Part shown: piece after piece, positions 23,969-33,944 of the stretch | Layout of the letters: each line of letters opens with the position of its first letter | Numbering within the stretch: the stretch's first letter is position 1 | Source of the DNA: Neisseria leonii | GTDB taxonomy: Bacteria; Pseudomonadota; Gammaproteobacteria; Burkholderiales; Neisseriaceae | Reading direction: 5' to 3' | Assembly: GCF_028776105.2 (NCBI RefSeq) | Contig: NZ_CP145606.1 | Coordinates: 744,001-808,000 of the forward strand | DNA: 64,000 nt | Notes under the pieces: generated by a model | Seen by the model: the letters and a program-made list of their open reading frames with translations, nothing else | Told to the model about the DNA's origin: nothing | Databases searched by the model: none | Position numbers and translations under genes: made by a program

Positions 23969-24553
23969 TCAAAACTGTACTTTGGGTGCATTGGAAACGG
24001 CCGCTTCGTTTTCCACCGTAAACTGCGGGCGCGGCTGCATACCGAAAATCTTGGCGGTGATATTCTGCGGGAACCGGCGCAGCGTCGTATTATAAGTCTG
24101 AACCGCCTTGATATACTGGTTGCGCGCCAAGCCGACGCGGTTTTCCGTGCCTTCCAACTGGGCTTGCAGATCACGGAAATTCTGATCGGCTTTCAGTTGC
24201 GGATAGTTTTCCGATACCACCAGCAGACGCGACAACGCGCTGCTCAATTCGCCCTGCGCCTGTGCGTACTGTTTGAGTTTGTCCGCATCGGCCGCATCAT
24301 CGGCCGTCATCTGAATGCTGCCTACTTTGCTGCGCGCTTCGGTGACCGCCGTGAATACCTGTTCTTCGTGTGCGGCATAGCCTTTGACGGTATTGACCAG
24401 ATTCGGAATCAGATCGGCGCGCCGCTGGTACTGGTTCAGCACTTCCGACCATGCGGCATTGGCCGCCTCGTCTTGGGTCTGCATGGTGTTGTATCCGCAG
24501 CCGCTCAGCAGCGATACGCTCAATACGGCCGCAGCCGTCCATTTTTTCAACAT
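23969..24553 (-). CDS. lemA: LemA family lipoprotein
   Basis: A 194-residue envelope protein with a lipobox (SVSLLSGCGYN, Cys19), so probably lipid-anchored. A helical LemA domain follows, with EVLNQYQRRADLIPNLVNTV and the conserved ENYPQLKADQNFRDLQAQLE. Function is unknown in bacteria, though LemA is regularly paired with TPM proteins, as in this three-gene cluster. Full length for the family. Confidence 0.92.
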   Translation of the reverse strand: MLKKWTAAAVLSVSLLSGCGYNTMQTQDEAANAAWSEVLNQYQRRADLIPNLVNTVKGYAAHEEQVFTAVTEARSKVGSIQMTADDAADADKLKQYAQAQGELSSALSRLLVVSENYPQLKADQNFRDLQAQLEGTENRVGLARNQYIKAVQTYNTTLRRFPQNITAKIFGMQPRPQFTVENEAAVSNAPKVQF

Positions 24554-24584
24554 TCGTTTATCCTTTCTCTGTTGTGCCTATCCG

Positions 24585-25799
24585 TCAGTCCGTCTGCTGT
24601 GCCAACCGTTCCAGCACAAAATCAATGTCTTTGTCACCCCTTCCCGACAGATTGACCAGCAACCGTCTGCCCGGCCCCAATTCGGCTGCACGGCGCAATG
24701 CGTATGCCACGGCGTGCGACGATTCGAGCGCGGGAATAATGCCCTCTTCGCGCGACAAAACCATAAAGGCATCGAGACATTCCGCATCGGTGACCGTTTC
24801 ATAGCGGGCACGGCCGCTGTCTTTCAGATGGCAGTGCTGCGGGCCGACGCCGGGGTAATCCAAACCGGAAGCAATGGAATGCACGGCGGCAGGGGTGCCG
24901 TCGGTCTCTTGCAGGTAGTAGCAGTTGAAGCCCTGAATATGGCCGAACTTGCCCAAAGTCAGGGTGGCGGCGTGGCGGCCGGGTTTGTCCAGCCCTTCGC
25001 CTGCCGGTTCGACGCCTACCAGCGCGACATCTTTGTCGTCGATAAAGGCATTGAACAAGCCCAGCGCGTTCGAGCCGCCGCCCACACAGGCAACCACTTC
25101 GTCCGGCAGGCCGCCGTAGGCCGTCTGAAACTGTTCGCGCGCTTCGTGGCCGACAATGGATTGGAAATAAGCCACCATTTCGGGATAAGGCGCAGGGCCG
25201 ACCACCGATCCGATGGCAAACATACTGTCGTCCAACTGCGCCATATACGATGCAAACGCGCTGTCCACTGCTTCTTTCAGCGTACCCGCACCCGCCGATA
25301 CCGGCACGATTTCCGCACCCAGAATCTTCATGCGCGACACATTGGGGTGTTCTTTGGCCATATCGACCACGCCCATATGGATTTCGCATTTCAAACCCAA
25401 TAACGCCGAGGCAGTCGCCAAGGCCACGCCGTGCTGTCCCGCACCGGTTTCGGCGATCACTTTTTTCTTGCCCAGCTTTTTCGCCAGCAAGACTTCGCCG
25501 ATACAGTGGTTGATTTTGTGCGCGCCTGTGTGGTTCAAGTCTTCGCGTTTCAGATAAATGTCCGCACCGCGTTCGGACAGCGTGCGCGCATGATAAATCG
25601 GGCTGGGGCGGCCGACATAAGTGGTACGCAGCCGCTGCATTTGTGCAATAAAATCCGCATCGCAGACTATTTTCCGGAAACCCGTTTCGATTTCCGCCAG
25701 CGCACGTGCCAGCTCAGGGTGGCCGATTTTGCCGCCGTGACGGCCGAACAGGCCGTCTGAATCGGGGCAGACCAATGCGTTTAACTGTTCCTGAATCAT
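24585..25799 (-). CDS. trpB: Tryptophan synthase beta chain, divergent clade
   Basis: A 404-residue pyridoxal-phosphate enzyme that joins indole and serine to make tryptophan. The Schiff-base Lys lies in [13 protein letters not shown], the catalytic Glu in [12 protein letters not shown], and the phosphate loop is [12 protein letters not shown]. It differs clearly from the canonical Neisseria TrpB. The N-terminus [20 protein letters not shown] and the segment [18 protein letters not shown] are diagnostic of another clade. No trpA lies nearby. The start at 25799 overlaps the stop of the upstream EamA gene (ATGA). It may be the sole TrpB or a second copy; that cannot be told from this window. 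Confidence 0.88.
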   Translation of the reverse strand: MIQEQLNALVCPDSDGLFGRHGGKIGHPELARALAEIETGFRKIVCDADFIAQMQRLRTTYVGRPSPIYHARTLSERGADIYLKREDLNHTGAHKINHCIGEVLLAKKLGKKKVIAETGAGQHGVALATASALLGLKCEIHMGVVDMAKEHPNVSRMKILGAEIVPVSAGAGTLKEAVDSAFASYMAQLDDSMFAIGSVVGPAPYPEMVAYFQSIVGHEAREQFQTAYGGLPDEVVACVGGGSNALGLFNAFIDDKDVALVGVEPAGEGLDKPGRHAATLTLGKFGHIQGFNCYYLQETDGTPAAVHSIASGLDYPGVGPQHCHLKDSGRARYETVTDAECLDAFMVLSREEGIIPALESSHAVAYALRRAAELGPGRRLLVNLSGRGDKDIDFVLERLAQQTD

Positions 25800-26716
25800 G
25801 TTGATGTTCCTTTGTCTTTCTGTTTTTCCGCAGCATCGGGCCGCTTGCCGTACCATGCTGCCAAAATACCCGATGTAACGATAACGGCCATACCCATCCA
25901 CTCCATCACATCAATGCGGTCGCCCTGCCAAAACATACCGGCCAGCGACGAAAACACAACAGTCAGATACGCCAGCGCGGATACGGTAAACTTCCGCCCC
26001 ACGCGGTAGGCGTGCGTCATGGCCAGTTGTGCCGCAAGCGCGGCGGCACCGATACCCGCCAGATACGGCAGCGACTGTACCGGCGGCAGCTGCCAGCCCG
26101 CAAGCCATGCCCACAATGCAGAAAACAGCGTCCCCACCAGCGAAAAATACAGCACCACCCGCCAGGCCGGCTCCCCCAGCAAAGACAATTCGCGCACCTG
26201 CATATACGCCCAACCGGCCAATGCCCCGCCGCCCAACCCGGCCAGCGCCGCCCATTCCTGACCGCCCTGCAAAGAAGGCTGCAACAGCAGCACCACGCCG
26301 CCGAAGCCCGACACCAGCAGCAGGCCGTCTGCCGTACGGATACGCTCTTTCAAAACCAGCAGCGAAAACAGCGCCAGAAACAGCGACGAGGTATAACTCA
26401 ACGTTACCCCCGTACCCAGCGGCAGATGCACCACGGCATAGAAAATACCGAACATCGCCAAAGTGCCGGAGAGACTGCGGCTCAAATGCGCGCGCATATG
26501 CGGCGTCGCCAACGGCTTTTTGCGCAGCACCGCCCACGCCCCCAGCACCAAAGCGGAAAACAGCATCCGCCAGAATACCAGCTCTCCGCTGCCGAAACCG
26601 AAACGGCGGCCGGCTTCCTGCACCCATAAATTCATTAAGGTAAACAGCAAAGCGGCCGCCACCATCCAGGCGGAGCCGATTGGGTCTTTTACGGAAGCAG
26701 GCGGTTGCGGATTCAT
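25796..26716 (-). CDS. EamA-family (DMT) transporter
   Basis: A 306-residue inner-membrane transporter with about ten hydrophobic segments in two EamA repeats. It begins [20 protein letters not shown] and contains [20 protein letters not shown]. It is upstream of and overlaps trpB, so tryptophan or a related aromatic compound is a possible substrate, which is inference from context. The start at 26716 removes a 12-residue upstream extension that lacks support. Confidence 0.82.
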   Translation of the reverse strand: MNPQPPASVKDPIGSAWMVAAALLFTLMNLWVQEAGRRFGFGSGELVFWRMLFSALVLGAWAVLRKKPLATPHMRAHLSRSLSGTLAMFGIFYAVVHLPLGTGVTLSYTSSLFLALFSLLVLKERIRTADGLLLVSGFGGVVLLLQPSLQGGQEWAALAGLGGGALAGWAYMQVRELSLLGEPAWRVVLYFSLVGTLFSALWAWLAGWQLPPVQSLPYLAGIGAAALAAQLAMTHAYRVGRKFTVSALAYLTVVFSSLAGMFWQGDRIDVMEWMGMAVIVTSGILAAWYGKRPDAAEKQKDKGTST

Positions 26717-27458
26717 ACACCGAATCTTACATGAGCCTGCAAAGCGGCACAACGGCAGGCCGCAGGCTGATACCCTGCGCGGCCAATCCGCTGCTTTCCT
26801 GCCATTCTCTCCATTACCGTTTCACACCGCACAACGGACTTTCAAAACCTATTAAACCGCGCGGTTTTTAACACCTTTTCGGGCAACCTTTGACACCCGG
26901 CCGGCAGATGTAAACGGGTTAGCCGCGCAACGGTGTTCCAAAACCCTCCGTGTTCCGCACGGCTTTCTGTTTCTGCCCCGTTTGGCTGCTGCCTGTTTTG
27001 CAGTCATGACCGGACACCGGCCCGCCGCCGTTTTTCGGCGTTTTGTCACGCGGATGCCGTACACCGATTAGAGCCGTCCGGTGCGGAAGGCCGCAGACCC
27101 GAATCTGCATCAGAGATAAGGAGACAAGTCGGATACGGAGTATCCGACCTACATATCTGTTCCGACAGCGAAGACCGCCCGATACGGAAAACGGAAAGTA
27201 GGTCGGATTCTCGAATCCGACAGATTCAGATCGGAATCTGTCGGGCAAAAGAAGCAAAGCGAAAACATTCTGGCCGTCTGAAAACCGTAAAATGCGGATT
27301 CAGACGGCCTTGCCGTATGCGGTACTTGGCAGGAAAAACCGGCCGGATTCCTACATCCGGCATATTCCGACTCTTCCCTCTTTTAGCGGATTAGCAGCAT
27401 GAAGGCCGTCTAAATCCGCATTTTACGGTTTTCAGACGGCCTGTATGGTTTTAAAGGC
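26717..27458. repeat. Gene-free region with REP-like palindromes and a 38-base inverted repeat
   Basis: No convincing gene lies in these 742 bases. REP-like palindromes sit at 27128-27152 and 27198-27221 in opposite orientation, a BIME-like pair. A 38-base sequence at 27272-27309 is present again as its reverse complement at 27404-27441 with one mismatch. Both copies include uptake sequences, so the block between them (27310-27403) is bracketed by inverted arms. The last arm also serves as the rho terminator. An open frame across the palindromes at 26933-27394 has no supporting signal. Confidence 0.7.
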
Positions 27459-28718
27459 TTATTTGCCGCGCATCATTTCAAAGAAATCGTTGTTGTCCTT
27501 GGAAGCTTTGAGTTTGCCCACCAGAAACTCGGTGGCTTCCAAATCGTCCATCGGATGCAGGAACTTGCGCAGCAGCCACATCCGTTGGAGCTGATCGTTG
27601 GGTACCAGCAGCTCTTCGCGGCGCGTACCCGATTTGTTGATGTTGATGGCGGGGAAGACGCGTTTTTCGGCGATGCGGCGGTCGAGGTTGAGCTCCATAT
27701 TGCCCGTACCTTTGAACTCTTCAAAAATCACATCGTCCATGCGGCTGCCGGTGTCCACCAATGCCGTGGCGATAATGGTGAGCGAACCGCCTTCCTCCAC
27801 ATTGCGTGCCGCGCCGAAGAAGCGTTTCGGGCGGTGCAGCGCATTGGCATCCACGCCGCCGGTGAGGATTTTGCCCGATGCGGGCACCACAGTGTTGTAG
27901 GCGCGCGCCAGGCGGGTGATGGAATCGAGCAGAATCACCACGTCTTTTTTGTGTTCGACCATACGCTTGGCTTTTTCAATCACCATTTCGGCCACCTGCA
28001 CATGACGCTGTGCCGGTTCGTCGAACGTGGAGGCCACCACTTCGCCGCGCACACTGCGCGACATTTCGGTAACTTCTTCCGGCCGCTCGTCGATCAGCAA
28101 AACAATCAGCTCCACATCGGGATAGTTGGCGGTAATGGCGTGGGCAATGTTTTGCAGCATCACGGTTTTACCGGTTTTCGGCGGTGCCACCAGCAGCGCG
28201 CGCTGGCCGAAACCGACGGGAGATACCAAATCGATGGCGCGGCCGGTGATGTTTTCTTCGGCCTTGATGTCGCGTTCGAGTTTGAACTGCTTGGTAGGAA
28301 ACAGCGGCGTGAGATTTTCGAACAGGATTTTGTGTTTGCACACTTCGGGGTGGTCGCCGTTGATGCTGTCCAGCCGCACCAGCGCAAAATAACGTTCGTT
28401 GTCCTTGGGTACGCGCACGCTGCCCTCGATGGTGTCGCCCGTGTGCAGGTTGAAACGGCGGATTTGGTTGGGCGAAACGTAAATATCGTCGGGGCCGGCC
28501 AGATACGATGTATCGGCACTGCGCAGAAAGCCGAAACCGTCGGGCAGGATTTCCAGCGTGCCGGAACAGGTGAAACTTTCGCCCTGCTTCATCATCTGGC
28601 GCACGATGGCAAAAACCAGATCCTGTTTGCGCAGCCGGTTGGCGTTTTCGATTTCTAATTGTTCGGCCTGTGCCAGAAGTTGGGAAATGTGTTGGGTTTG
28701 GAGTTCGGAAACGTGCAT
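27459..28718 (-). CDS. rho: Transcription termination factor Rho
   Basis: A 419-residue hexameric RNA helicase. The N-terminal RNA-binding domain includes the cold-shock-like segment [20 protein letters not shown]. The ATPase core has Walker [12 protein letters not shown], Walker [17 protein letters not shown] and the Q-loop region. Length matches the 419-residue norm for proteobacteria. The 250 bases upstream (to 28970) hold a probable autoregulated leader, but no clear structure could be named. It is followed by the uptake-sequence inverted repeat described at 27404. Confidence 0.98.
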   Translation of the reverse strand: MHVSELQTQHISQLLAQAEQLEIENANRLRKQDLVFAIVRQMMKQGESFTCSGTLEILPDGFGFLRSADTSYLAGPDDIYVSPNQIRRFNLHTGDTIEGSVRVPKDNERYFALVRLDSINGDHPEVCKHKILFENLTPLFPTKQFKLERDIKAEENITGRAIDLVSPVGFGQRALLVAPPKTGKTVMLQNIAHAITANYPDVELIVLLIDERPEEVTEMSRSVRGEVVASTFDEPAQRHVQVAEMVIEKAKRMVEHKKDVVILLDSITRLARAYNTVVPASGKILTGGVDANALHRPKRFFGAARNVEEGGSLTIIATALVDTGSRMDDVIFEEFKGTGNMELNLDRRIAEKRVFPAININKSGTRREELLVPNDQLQRMWLLRKFLHPMDDLEATEFLVGKLKASKDNNDFFEMMRGK

Positions 28719-28970
28719 AAAAAAATCGGTTGGTTGGGTTGGACAGATTCAGTCGGACCGGACGGCACGGAAACCGGCTTTCGAGGCCGTCTGAAAAAAG
28801 ACGGACGGCCGTTTGCGGCCACAGTATCGGTATATAACGGAAATGCTGTACAGACAGGATAAAGCAGAAACGGGAACATCAGACAGGCCGGCGGTTTGAC
28901 ACGTGCAATGAAGTGGCCTGCGGCAAAAACGGGCTGAATTGTACCATGCCGCCGTGCGGTGTCAAGACGG

Positions 28971-29411
28971 CTAACGGCGGCCGATTTCGCGCGCCAATGC
29001 TTTCAGGTTCAACCGTCTGTCCTGCAAACGGCCGCGCCACAGCCGTATCTGTGCCGCATCGCCGCTGGCCGAAGCATCGGCCAGTGCCTGTTGTGCCTCG
29101 GCTGCCGCCCGCTGCTCGTCAGCCAGCTCCTGCAATAAAATCTGACGGCGGCTGTCTGTGCGTGCCCCGCTGCGGGGTAGCTCAGGCCTGCTGCCGGAAA
29201 CGGGCGGCGGTATGCCGGCACGGCTGCGTGCCCGGTGTGCCTGAGGCGGAATTTCCCGGTAACTGCCGATCGGCGGTAGAGCGGTACGGTAACAGTTTTC
29301 GCCCGGCCGCGAAGTATACACGGTCACGCCGCCGCTTTCGCAGCGGTACACCGCCGCCTGCACCGGCAGGCTGAGCAAACAGCCCAGCCACACCCAACCG
29401 ATCCGTTCCAT
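28971..29411 (-). CDS. Secreted DUF4124-type small protein
   Basis: A 146-residue protein with a signal peptide (GWVWLGCLLSLPVQAAVYRC, cleavage after Ala). A short DUF4124-like region with two Cys (YRCESGGVTVYTSRPGENCY) follows, then a Pro/Arg-rich linker. The end is an Ala/Gln-rich helix (ADEQRAAAEAQQALADASAS). The two Cys probably form a periplasmic disulfide. The start at 29411 has a GGGGCGGGG tract upstream. It lies 32 bases downstream of the ABC-F gene. Function is unknown. Confidence 0.65.
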   Translation of the reverse strand: MERIGWVWLGCLLSLPVQAAVYRCESGGVTVYTSRPGENCYRTALPPIGSYREIPPQAHRARSRAGIPPPVSGSRPELPRSGARTDSRRQILLQELADEQRAAAEAQQALADASASGDAAQIRLWRGRLQDRRLNLKALAREIGRR

Positions 29412-29443
29412 ACCCCGCCCCTCCGTCATCAGACCGAAAAACG

Positions 29444-31360
29444 CTAGGCCGAAAAAAACGCTTCGATTTCGGCCGCAATCCGCTCACTTTCTTCCTGCCA
29501 CGCCAGCCAGTCTTCTTCATGCTGCTGCGCGCGGCTTTTGGCATCGGCCAATTCGGCCAGCACCTGCTGCAAACGCGCTTTATTGGCTTCGTCATAAGCC
29601 GTTTCGTCGGCCAGAAAGGCTTCACAGGCCGTCTGAATCTCCGCCAGCTTGGCCATTTCTTTTTCCGCCCGGTCGATTTTCTGCTGCAACGGTTTCAAAC
29701 GGCGCGATTTTTCCTGCCGCATCTGCGCTTCCTGCCGTTTGGCATCTTTGCGGTCCCGTCCTTGTGCCGACACGGCAGGCACGGCGGCGTTTTCGCGTGC
29801 CAGCCGCCATTGGCGGTAGTCGTCCAAATCGCCGTCGAACGGTTTCAGACGGCCTTCGTCAATCAGCAGGAAACTGTCGGTGGTGGCTTCGAGCAGGCTG
29901 CGGTCGTGCGAGACGACAATCAGCGCGCCCTGAAAACTCTGCAAGGCCAGCGTGAGCGCGTGGCGCATATCCAAGTCCAGATGGTTGGTCGGCTCGTCCA
30001 GCAGCAGCAGGTTGGGTTTCTGCCACACCAGCATCGCCAGCGCCAGCCGTGCTTTTTCGCCGCCGGAAAACGGCGCGACGGCTTGCAGCGCCGCATCGCC
30101 CGCAAAATTGAAACCGCCCAGAAAATTTCGGATATCCTGCTCACGCGCTTCGGGCGACAGTTGGCGGATATGCCACAGCGGGTTTTGGTCTTCGCGCAGG
30201 GTGTCGAGCTGGTGTTGGGCGAAATAGCCGATATTGAGCTTGTCTGCTTTGACCATCTGTCCGCTCTGGACAGCCAGTTCGCCCGCCAAGGCTTTGATAA
30301 AGGTCGATTTGCCGCTGCCGTTCACGCCCAGCAGGCCGTAGCGCGCGCCGCTTTCCAGCGACAGCGTGATGTTGTGCAGTACTGTGGCCGCACCGTAGCC
30401 CAAATCGGCCTGTTCCAGTTTCAGCAGCGGATTGGGCAGATGATCGGGATTATCGAAGCTGAACTGAAACTCGCTGTCCAGATGCGCGGGGGCGATGCGT
30501 TCCAGCTTGGCCAGTGCTTTCATGCGGCTTTGTGCCTGCACGGCCTTGGTGGCTTTGGCTTTAAAGCGGTCGATAAACGACTGTAAATGCTTGATGTGCG
30601 CCTGCTGTTTGACATAGGCCGAATGCTGTTGCGCCAGACGCTGTGCGCGCTCGTTTTGATAAAAATCGTAATTGCCGCCGTAGAGGGTCAGTTTCCGGCC
30701 GGAGAGTTCAACGGTGCAGTCGGTGGCGGCGTTGAGAAAGTCGCGGTCGTGGGAAATAATGATTTGCGTGCACGGCAGATTGGCCAGATGGTTTTCCAGC
30801 CACAGCACGGTTTCCAAATCCAAGTGGTTGGTCGGTTCGTCCAACAGCAGCAGATCGGCGCGACACATCAGCGCCTGTGCCAGATTCAGGCGCATCCGCC
30901 AGCCGCCGGAAAAGGCTTTGACGCTTTTGGCGTGCTCTTCCTGGGCAAAGCCCAAACCGCTCAGCAGTTTGGCCGCGCGGGCGGGCGCAGTATAGGCATC
31001 GATTTCTTCCAGTTTGGCATGATATTCCGCCATTTTCATACCGTCGTTTTGCGCTTCGGCTGCCGCCAAGGCCGTCTGAAATGCCTGCAATTCGGCATCG
31101 CCCTGCAACACATAATCCAAGGCGGAGCAGTCCAGCGCGGGCGTTTCCTGCGCCACAGCCGCGATTCTCCAGTTTTTGGGAATCAGCACGTCACCGCCAT
31201 CAGGCGCGATTTCGCCTTTTATCAGGGCAAACAGGCTGGATTTGCCGCTGCCGTTTTTACCGATCAGTCCGACACGGCGGCCGGGATTGACCGTGAGGCA
31301 GGCCTGTTCCAGCAGCACTTTCAGGCCGCGTTGCAGACTGAGGTTTTTCAGTTCGATCAT
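29444..31360 (-). CDS. ABC-F family ATPase (YheS-like)
   Basis: A 638-residue soluble protein with two ABC ATPase domains and no membrane domain. Walker A motifs are GLIGKNGSGKSSL (residues about 31-43) and GLLGVNGSGKSTF (about 340). Both signature motifs (FSGGWRMRL, FSGGEKARL) and the P-tox linker between domains are intact. The C-terminal coiled coil is Lys/Glu-rich. ABC-F proteins act on the ribosome, easing stalled translation or giving antibiotic tolerance; the YheS branch helps with arrest peptides. Full length. Confidence 0.92.
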   Translation of the reverse strand: MIELKNLSLQRGLKVLLEQACLTVNPGRRVGLIGKNGSGKSSLFALIKGEIAPDGGDVLIPKNWRIAAVAQETPALDCSALDYVLQGDAELQAFQTALAAAEAQNDGMKMAEYHAKLEEIDAYTAPARAAKLLSGLGFAQEEHAKSVKAFSGGWRMRLNLAQALMCRADLLLLDEPTNHLDLETVLWLENHLANLPCTQIIISHDRDFLNAATDCTVELSGRKLTLYGGNYDFYQNERAQRLAQQHSAYVKQQAHIKHLQSFIDRFKAKATKAVQAQSRMKALAKLERIAPAHLDSEFQFSFDNPDHLPNPLLKLEQADLGYGAATVLHNITLSLESGARYGLLGVNGSGKSTFIKALAGELAVQSGQMVKADKLNIGYFAQHQLDTLREDQNPLWHIRQLSPEAREQDIRNFLGGFNFAGDAALQAVAPFSGGEKARLALAMLVWQKPNLLLLDEPTNHLDLDMRHALTLALQSFQGALIVVSHDRSLLEATTDSFLLIDEGRLKPFDGDLDDYRQWRLARENAAVPAVSAQGRDRKDAKRQEAQMRQEKSRRLKPLQQKIDRAEKEMAKLAEIQTACEAFLADETAYDEANKARLQQVLAELADAKSRAQQHEEDWLAWQEESERIAAEIEAFFSA

Positions 31361-31419
31361 AACAGTATCCGGCAGGGTACAGCCGTTTTCAGACGGCCTG
31401 GCTCAACGTGAAAAGCGGT

Positions 31420-32448
31420 TTATCGGCGGCGGCGCTCGCCCGGCAGCGGCATATCCGCCCATTTGACGATATTGGCCACTTCCGCCGGGTTCAGCTCGTA
31501 AAACTGGCCGCGTTTGAGGCGGTTCGGCAGGGCTATCGGGCCGAAGCCCACCCGCACCAGGCGGCTGACGGTCAGCCCCTGACTTTCAAAAATACGGCGC
31601 ACTTCGCGGTTGCGGCCTTCCTTAATCACCACGCTGTACCATTTGTTCACGCCTTCGCCGCCGTTCTCGCGGATGCGCTCGACTTTGGCCAAACCGTCTT
31701 CCAGCATCACACCCTCCGTCAACAGGCGGATTTGATCCGCAGTCAGCGCACCCAGCGTGCGCACCGCATACTCTCGCTCGACTTCAAAACTCGGGTGGGC
31801 AAAACGCTGCACCAGCTCGCCTGAGGTAGTGAGAATCAGCAGGCCGCTGGTATTGATGTCCAAACGGCCGATGGCCACCCAGCGGCTGCTGGCCGTCTGC
31901 GGCAGACGGTCGAAAATGCTCACGCGCCCCTGCGGGTCGTCGCGCGAAACGATTTCGCCTTCCTGCTTGTAATAGAGAATGATGCGCGGCAGGCGGTCGG
32001 CCCATTTGAGTTTGATCGGACTGCCTTTTACGCTTACCTGATCATCGGGCGTGATTTTGTCGCCCAAAGCGGCCACGCGGCCGTTTACCGTGACCCAGCC
32101 GTTGCCGATCCACTCTTCCATTTCGCGGCGCGAGCCGACACCGGAAGCGGCCAGTACTTTTTGCAGCCGCTCGGGCGCAAAACGCGACAAATCGGCGCGT
32201 TTTTCCTTCAAATCGCGCGCGCGCTCCATGATTTTGCGGTTCGGATTGCGCACCACCAGTTTTTTGGCTTTGGCCGCCCGCTGCCTGGGCGCGGCGGGCG
32301 TTTTCACTGGGGTATCTGCCGTCTGAAAACCCTTTTGGGCACGGCTTTCAGACGGCCTCTCGGCCGCCGTTTTTTTCACGGCTGCTTTTTTCGGCTTGGA
32401 TGCCGTACCGTCGCGCCATTCGCGCTTGCTGATTGTTTTTTTGGACAT
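31420..32448 (-). CDS. rluB: Ribosomal large-subunit pseudouridine synthase RluB
   Basis: A 342-residue RsuA/RluB family enzyme that isomerises a uridine of 23S rRNA. After a Lys/Arg-rich disordered N-terminus of about 80 residues comes an S4 RNA-binding domain (RLQKVLAASGVGSRREMEEW). The catalytic domain follows, with Asp in IGRLDINTSGLLILTTSGE. The basic N-terminal extension contains a reading through an uptake sequence and is typical of Neisseria RluB. The start at 32448 has AGGA at a usable distance; an ATG three codons upstream sits too close to it. Confidence 0.92.
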   Translation of the reverse strand: MSKKTISKREWRDGTASKPKKAAVKKTAAERPSESRAQKGFQTADTPVKTPAAPRQRAAKAKKLVVRNPNRKIMERARDLKEKRADLSRFAPERLQKVLAASGVGSRREMEEWIGNGWVTVNGRVAALGDKITPDDQVSVKGSPIKLKWADRLPRIILYYKQEGEIVSRDDPQGRVSIFDRLPQTASSRWVAIGRLDINTSGLLILTTSGELVQRFAHPSFEVEREYAVRTLGALTADQIRLLTEGVMLEDGLAKVERIRENGGEGVNKWYSVVIKEGRNREVRRIFESQGLTVSRLVRVGFGPIALPNRLKRGQFYELNPAEVANIVKWADMPLPGERRRR

Positions 32449-32596
32449 CTGTTTCATTTCCTGAAAACCCTGCCGTCAGGCAAAGTGTGGTTTCTGTACG
32501 GACGGTTGAAATGCCGGCCGGCGGCCTATCGTTTTTGATGCGGCCGGATTTAGCCGGCATCTGGTACAACCGGCAAACCATCGGCCGTATCCGGCA

Positions 32597-33187
32597 TCAT
32601 GCTGCCGTTGTCCCCTCCGGCTCTGCCGTACCGCCATCTGCGGATTCGACCCAATCGGGCAGCACCAGTTCGCCCAATTCGGTCAGCGGCGGCAGTTCGG
32701 CCAGACTGTCCAGCTGCAAGTCGCTGAGAAAGGTATCGGTGGTCGCCCATAAAGAAGGCCGCCCGATGCTGTCGCGCTGGCCGATGACTTCAATCCAGCC
32801 CCGCTCCTGCAAGGTCTGCATGACGTTTTGCGATACGGCCACGCCCCGTATCTCTTCAATATCGCCGCGCGTAACGGGCTGCTGGTAGGCAATAATCGCC
32901 AGCGTTTCCATCACGGCGCGCGAATAGCGCGGCGTACGCTGTTCCTGCAAACTGCCCAGACGTTCGAATGCGGACGGCGCGATTTGGAAACGCCAGCCTT
33001 CGTGTGTGTGCATCAGTTCCAGCGCACGTCCGTGCCAGCGCGCTTTCAGTACGGCCAACACGTCAATCAGTTTGCCGGCCGACAGCGGCGGATCGCACAG
33101 TTCGCGCATGGATTTTTCGCTCAACGGTTCGGTTTGCGTGAGCAGTGCGGCTTCAATCAGGGCATCGGGGGAAAGTTTGTCGCTCAT
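32597..33187 (-). CDS. scpB: Chromosome segregation and condensation protein ScpB
   Basis: A 196-residue kleisin-interacting protein that works with SMC and ScpA in chromosome organisation. It has two winged-helix domains, recognisable from IEAALLTQTEPLSEKSMREL and the conserved SRAVMETLAIIAYQQPVTRG. RGVAVSQNVMQTLQERGWIE follows. The C-terminus is acidic and variable. scpA is not in the adjacent sequence. Length is normal. Confidence 0.93.
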   Translation of the reverse strand: MSDKLSPDALIEAALLTQTEPLSEKSMRELCDPPLSAGKLIDVLAVLKARWHGRALELMHTHEGWRFQIAPSAFERLGSLQEQRTPRYSRAVMETLAIIAYQQPVTRGDIEEIRGVAVSQNVMQTLQERGWIEVIGQRDSIGRPSLWATTDTFLSDLQLDSLAELPPLTELGELVLPDWVESADGGTAEPEGTTAA

Positions 33188-33337
33188 GTGTCGGTTGCGG
33201 CCGGAAGGCCGTCTGAAAAACAGGTTTCGGCGGCCGGACGGTGTACGGCGGTTCGGCCGCCCTGTTGCGGAAACGCCGGAGCAGGCAACCCTGAAAAAGG
33301 ATACCGGTACAGGCAGGCGGCACGGTTTCAGACGGCC

Positions 33338-33892
33338 TTATCCGTCCAGGCGTTTGGCCAGCTCGATCATCCGGATGCTGCCGTTTTTCGGACAACCGTA
33401 GTTTTCTTCATCGCGCAGCACGCGCTCGCTGCCTGTGGCCTGATAGCCGCGCCTCCGGTAGTAGGCCAGCAGTGCTTCGCGCCCGGCGACGATTTCCATT
33501 TTCATCCAGCCTTGGCGCAGATGGCGGCGGGCAAAATCTTCCACTTGGCGCAGCATTTCGCCGCCTATGCCCTGCTGCTGGATAGCGGGGTGGACGGCCG
33601 CCATTTCGACACAGGCGGTACGCTCCGGTGCGGCCGGATCCAGCCACACCACAATACAGCCCAGCAGACTGCCCGGCGTATCGGCTTCTCCCGGCAGATT
33701 GTCGAATACGAAAAAATAACGCCGTCTGTCGGCCAGCATGGCTTCGACGGCTTCTGCCGACACCCGCTCGCCGGCGATGATGTCGGCTTCGGTCGTCCAA
33801 CCCTCGCGGCCCCGGTAGCAGGTATTGAGCAGTTCGACAATGGCTGCAATATCGTCTTCATCGCCGATACGCAGCAGAAGTTGTGGATTCAT
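33338..33892 (-). CDS. GNAT family N-acetyltransferase
   Basis: A 184-residue acetyltransferase with the coenzyme A-binding motif A, AVHPAIQQQGIGGEMLRQVE, and a later YYRRRGYQATG segment. The acceptor is unknown. The first 60 residues hold beta-strand segments typical of the fold. It stands between scpB and ylqF, with separate uptake-sequence spacers on either side. Confidence 0.82.
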   Translation of the reverse strand: MNPQLLLRIGDEDDIAAIVELLNTCYRGREGWTTEADIIAGERVSAEAVEAMLADRRRYFFVFDNLPGEADTPGSLLGCIVVWLDPAAPERTACVEMAAVHPAIQQQGIGGEMLRQVEDFARRHLRQGWMKMEIVAGREALLAYYRRRGYQATGSERVLRDEENYGCPKNGSIRMIELAKRLDG

Positions 33893-33944
33893 GGTTTCCC
33901 CGTTCGCTATTCCGTTTTCTTTTTAGTTAGCGGTATCCCCGCTT

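Noticed and set aside
26933..27394. A 153-codon plus-strand frame
   Set aside because: It reads through REP-like palindromes and uptake sequences, which explains its composition. No start signal or similarity.
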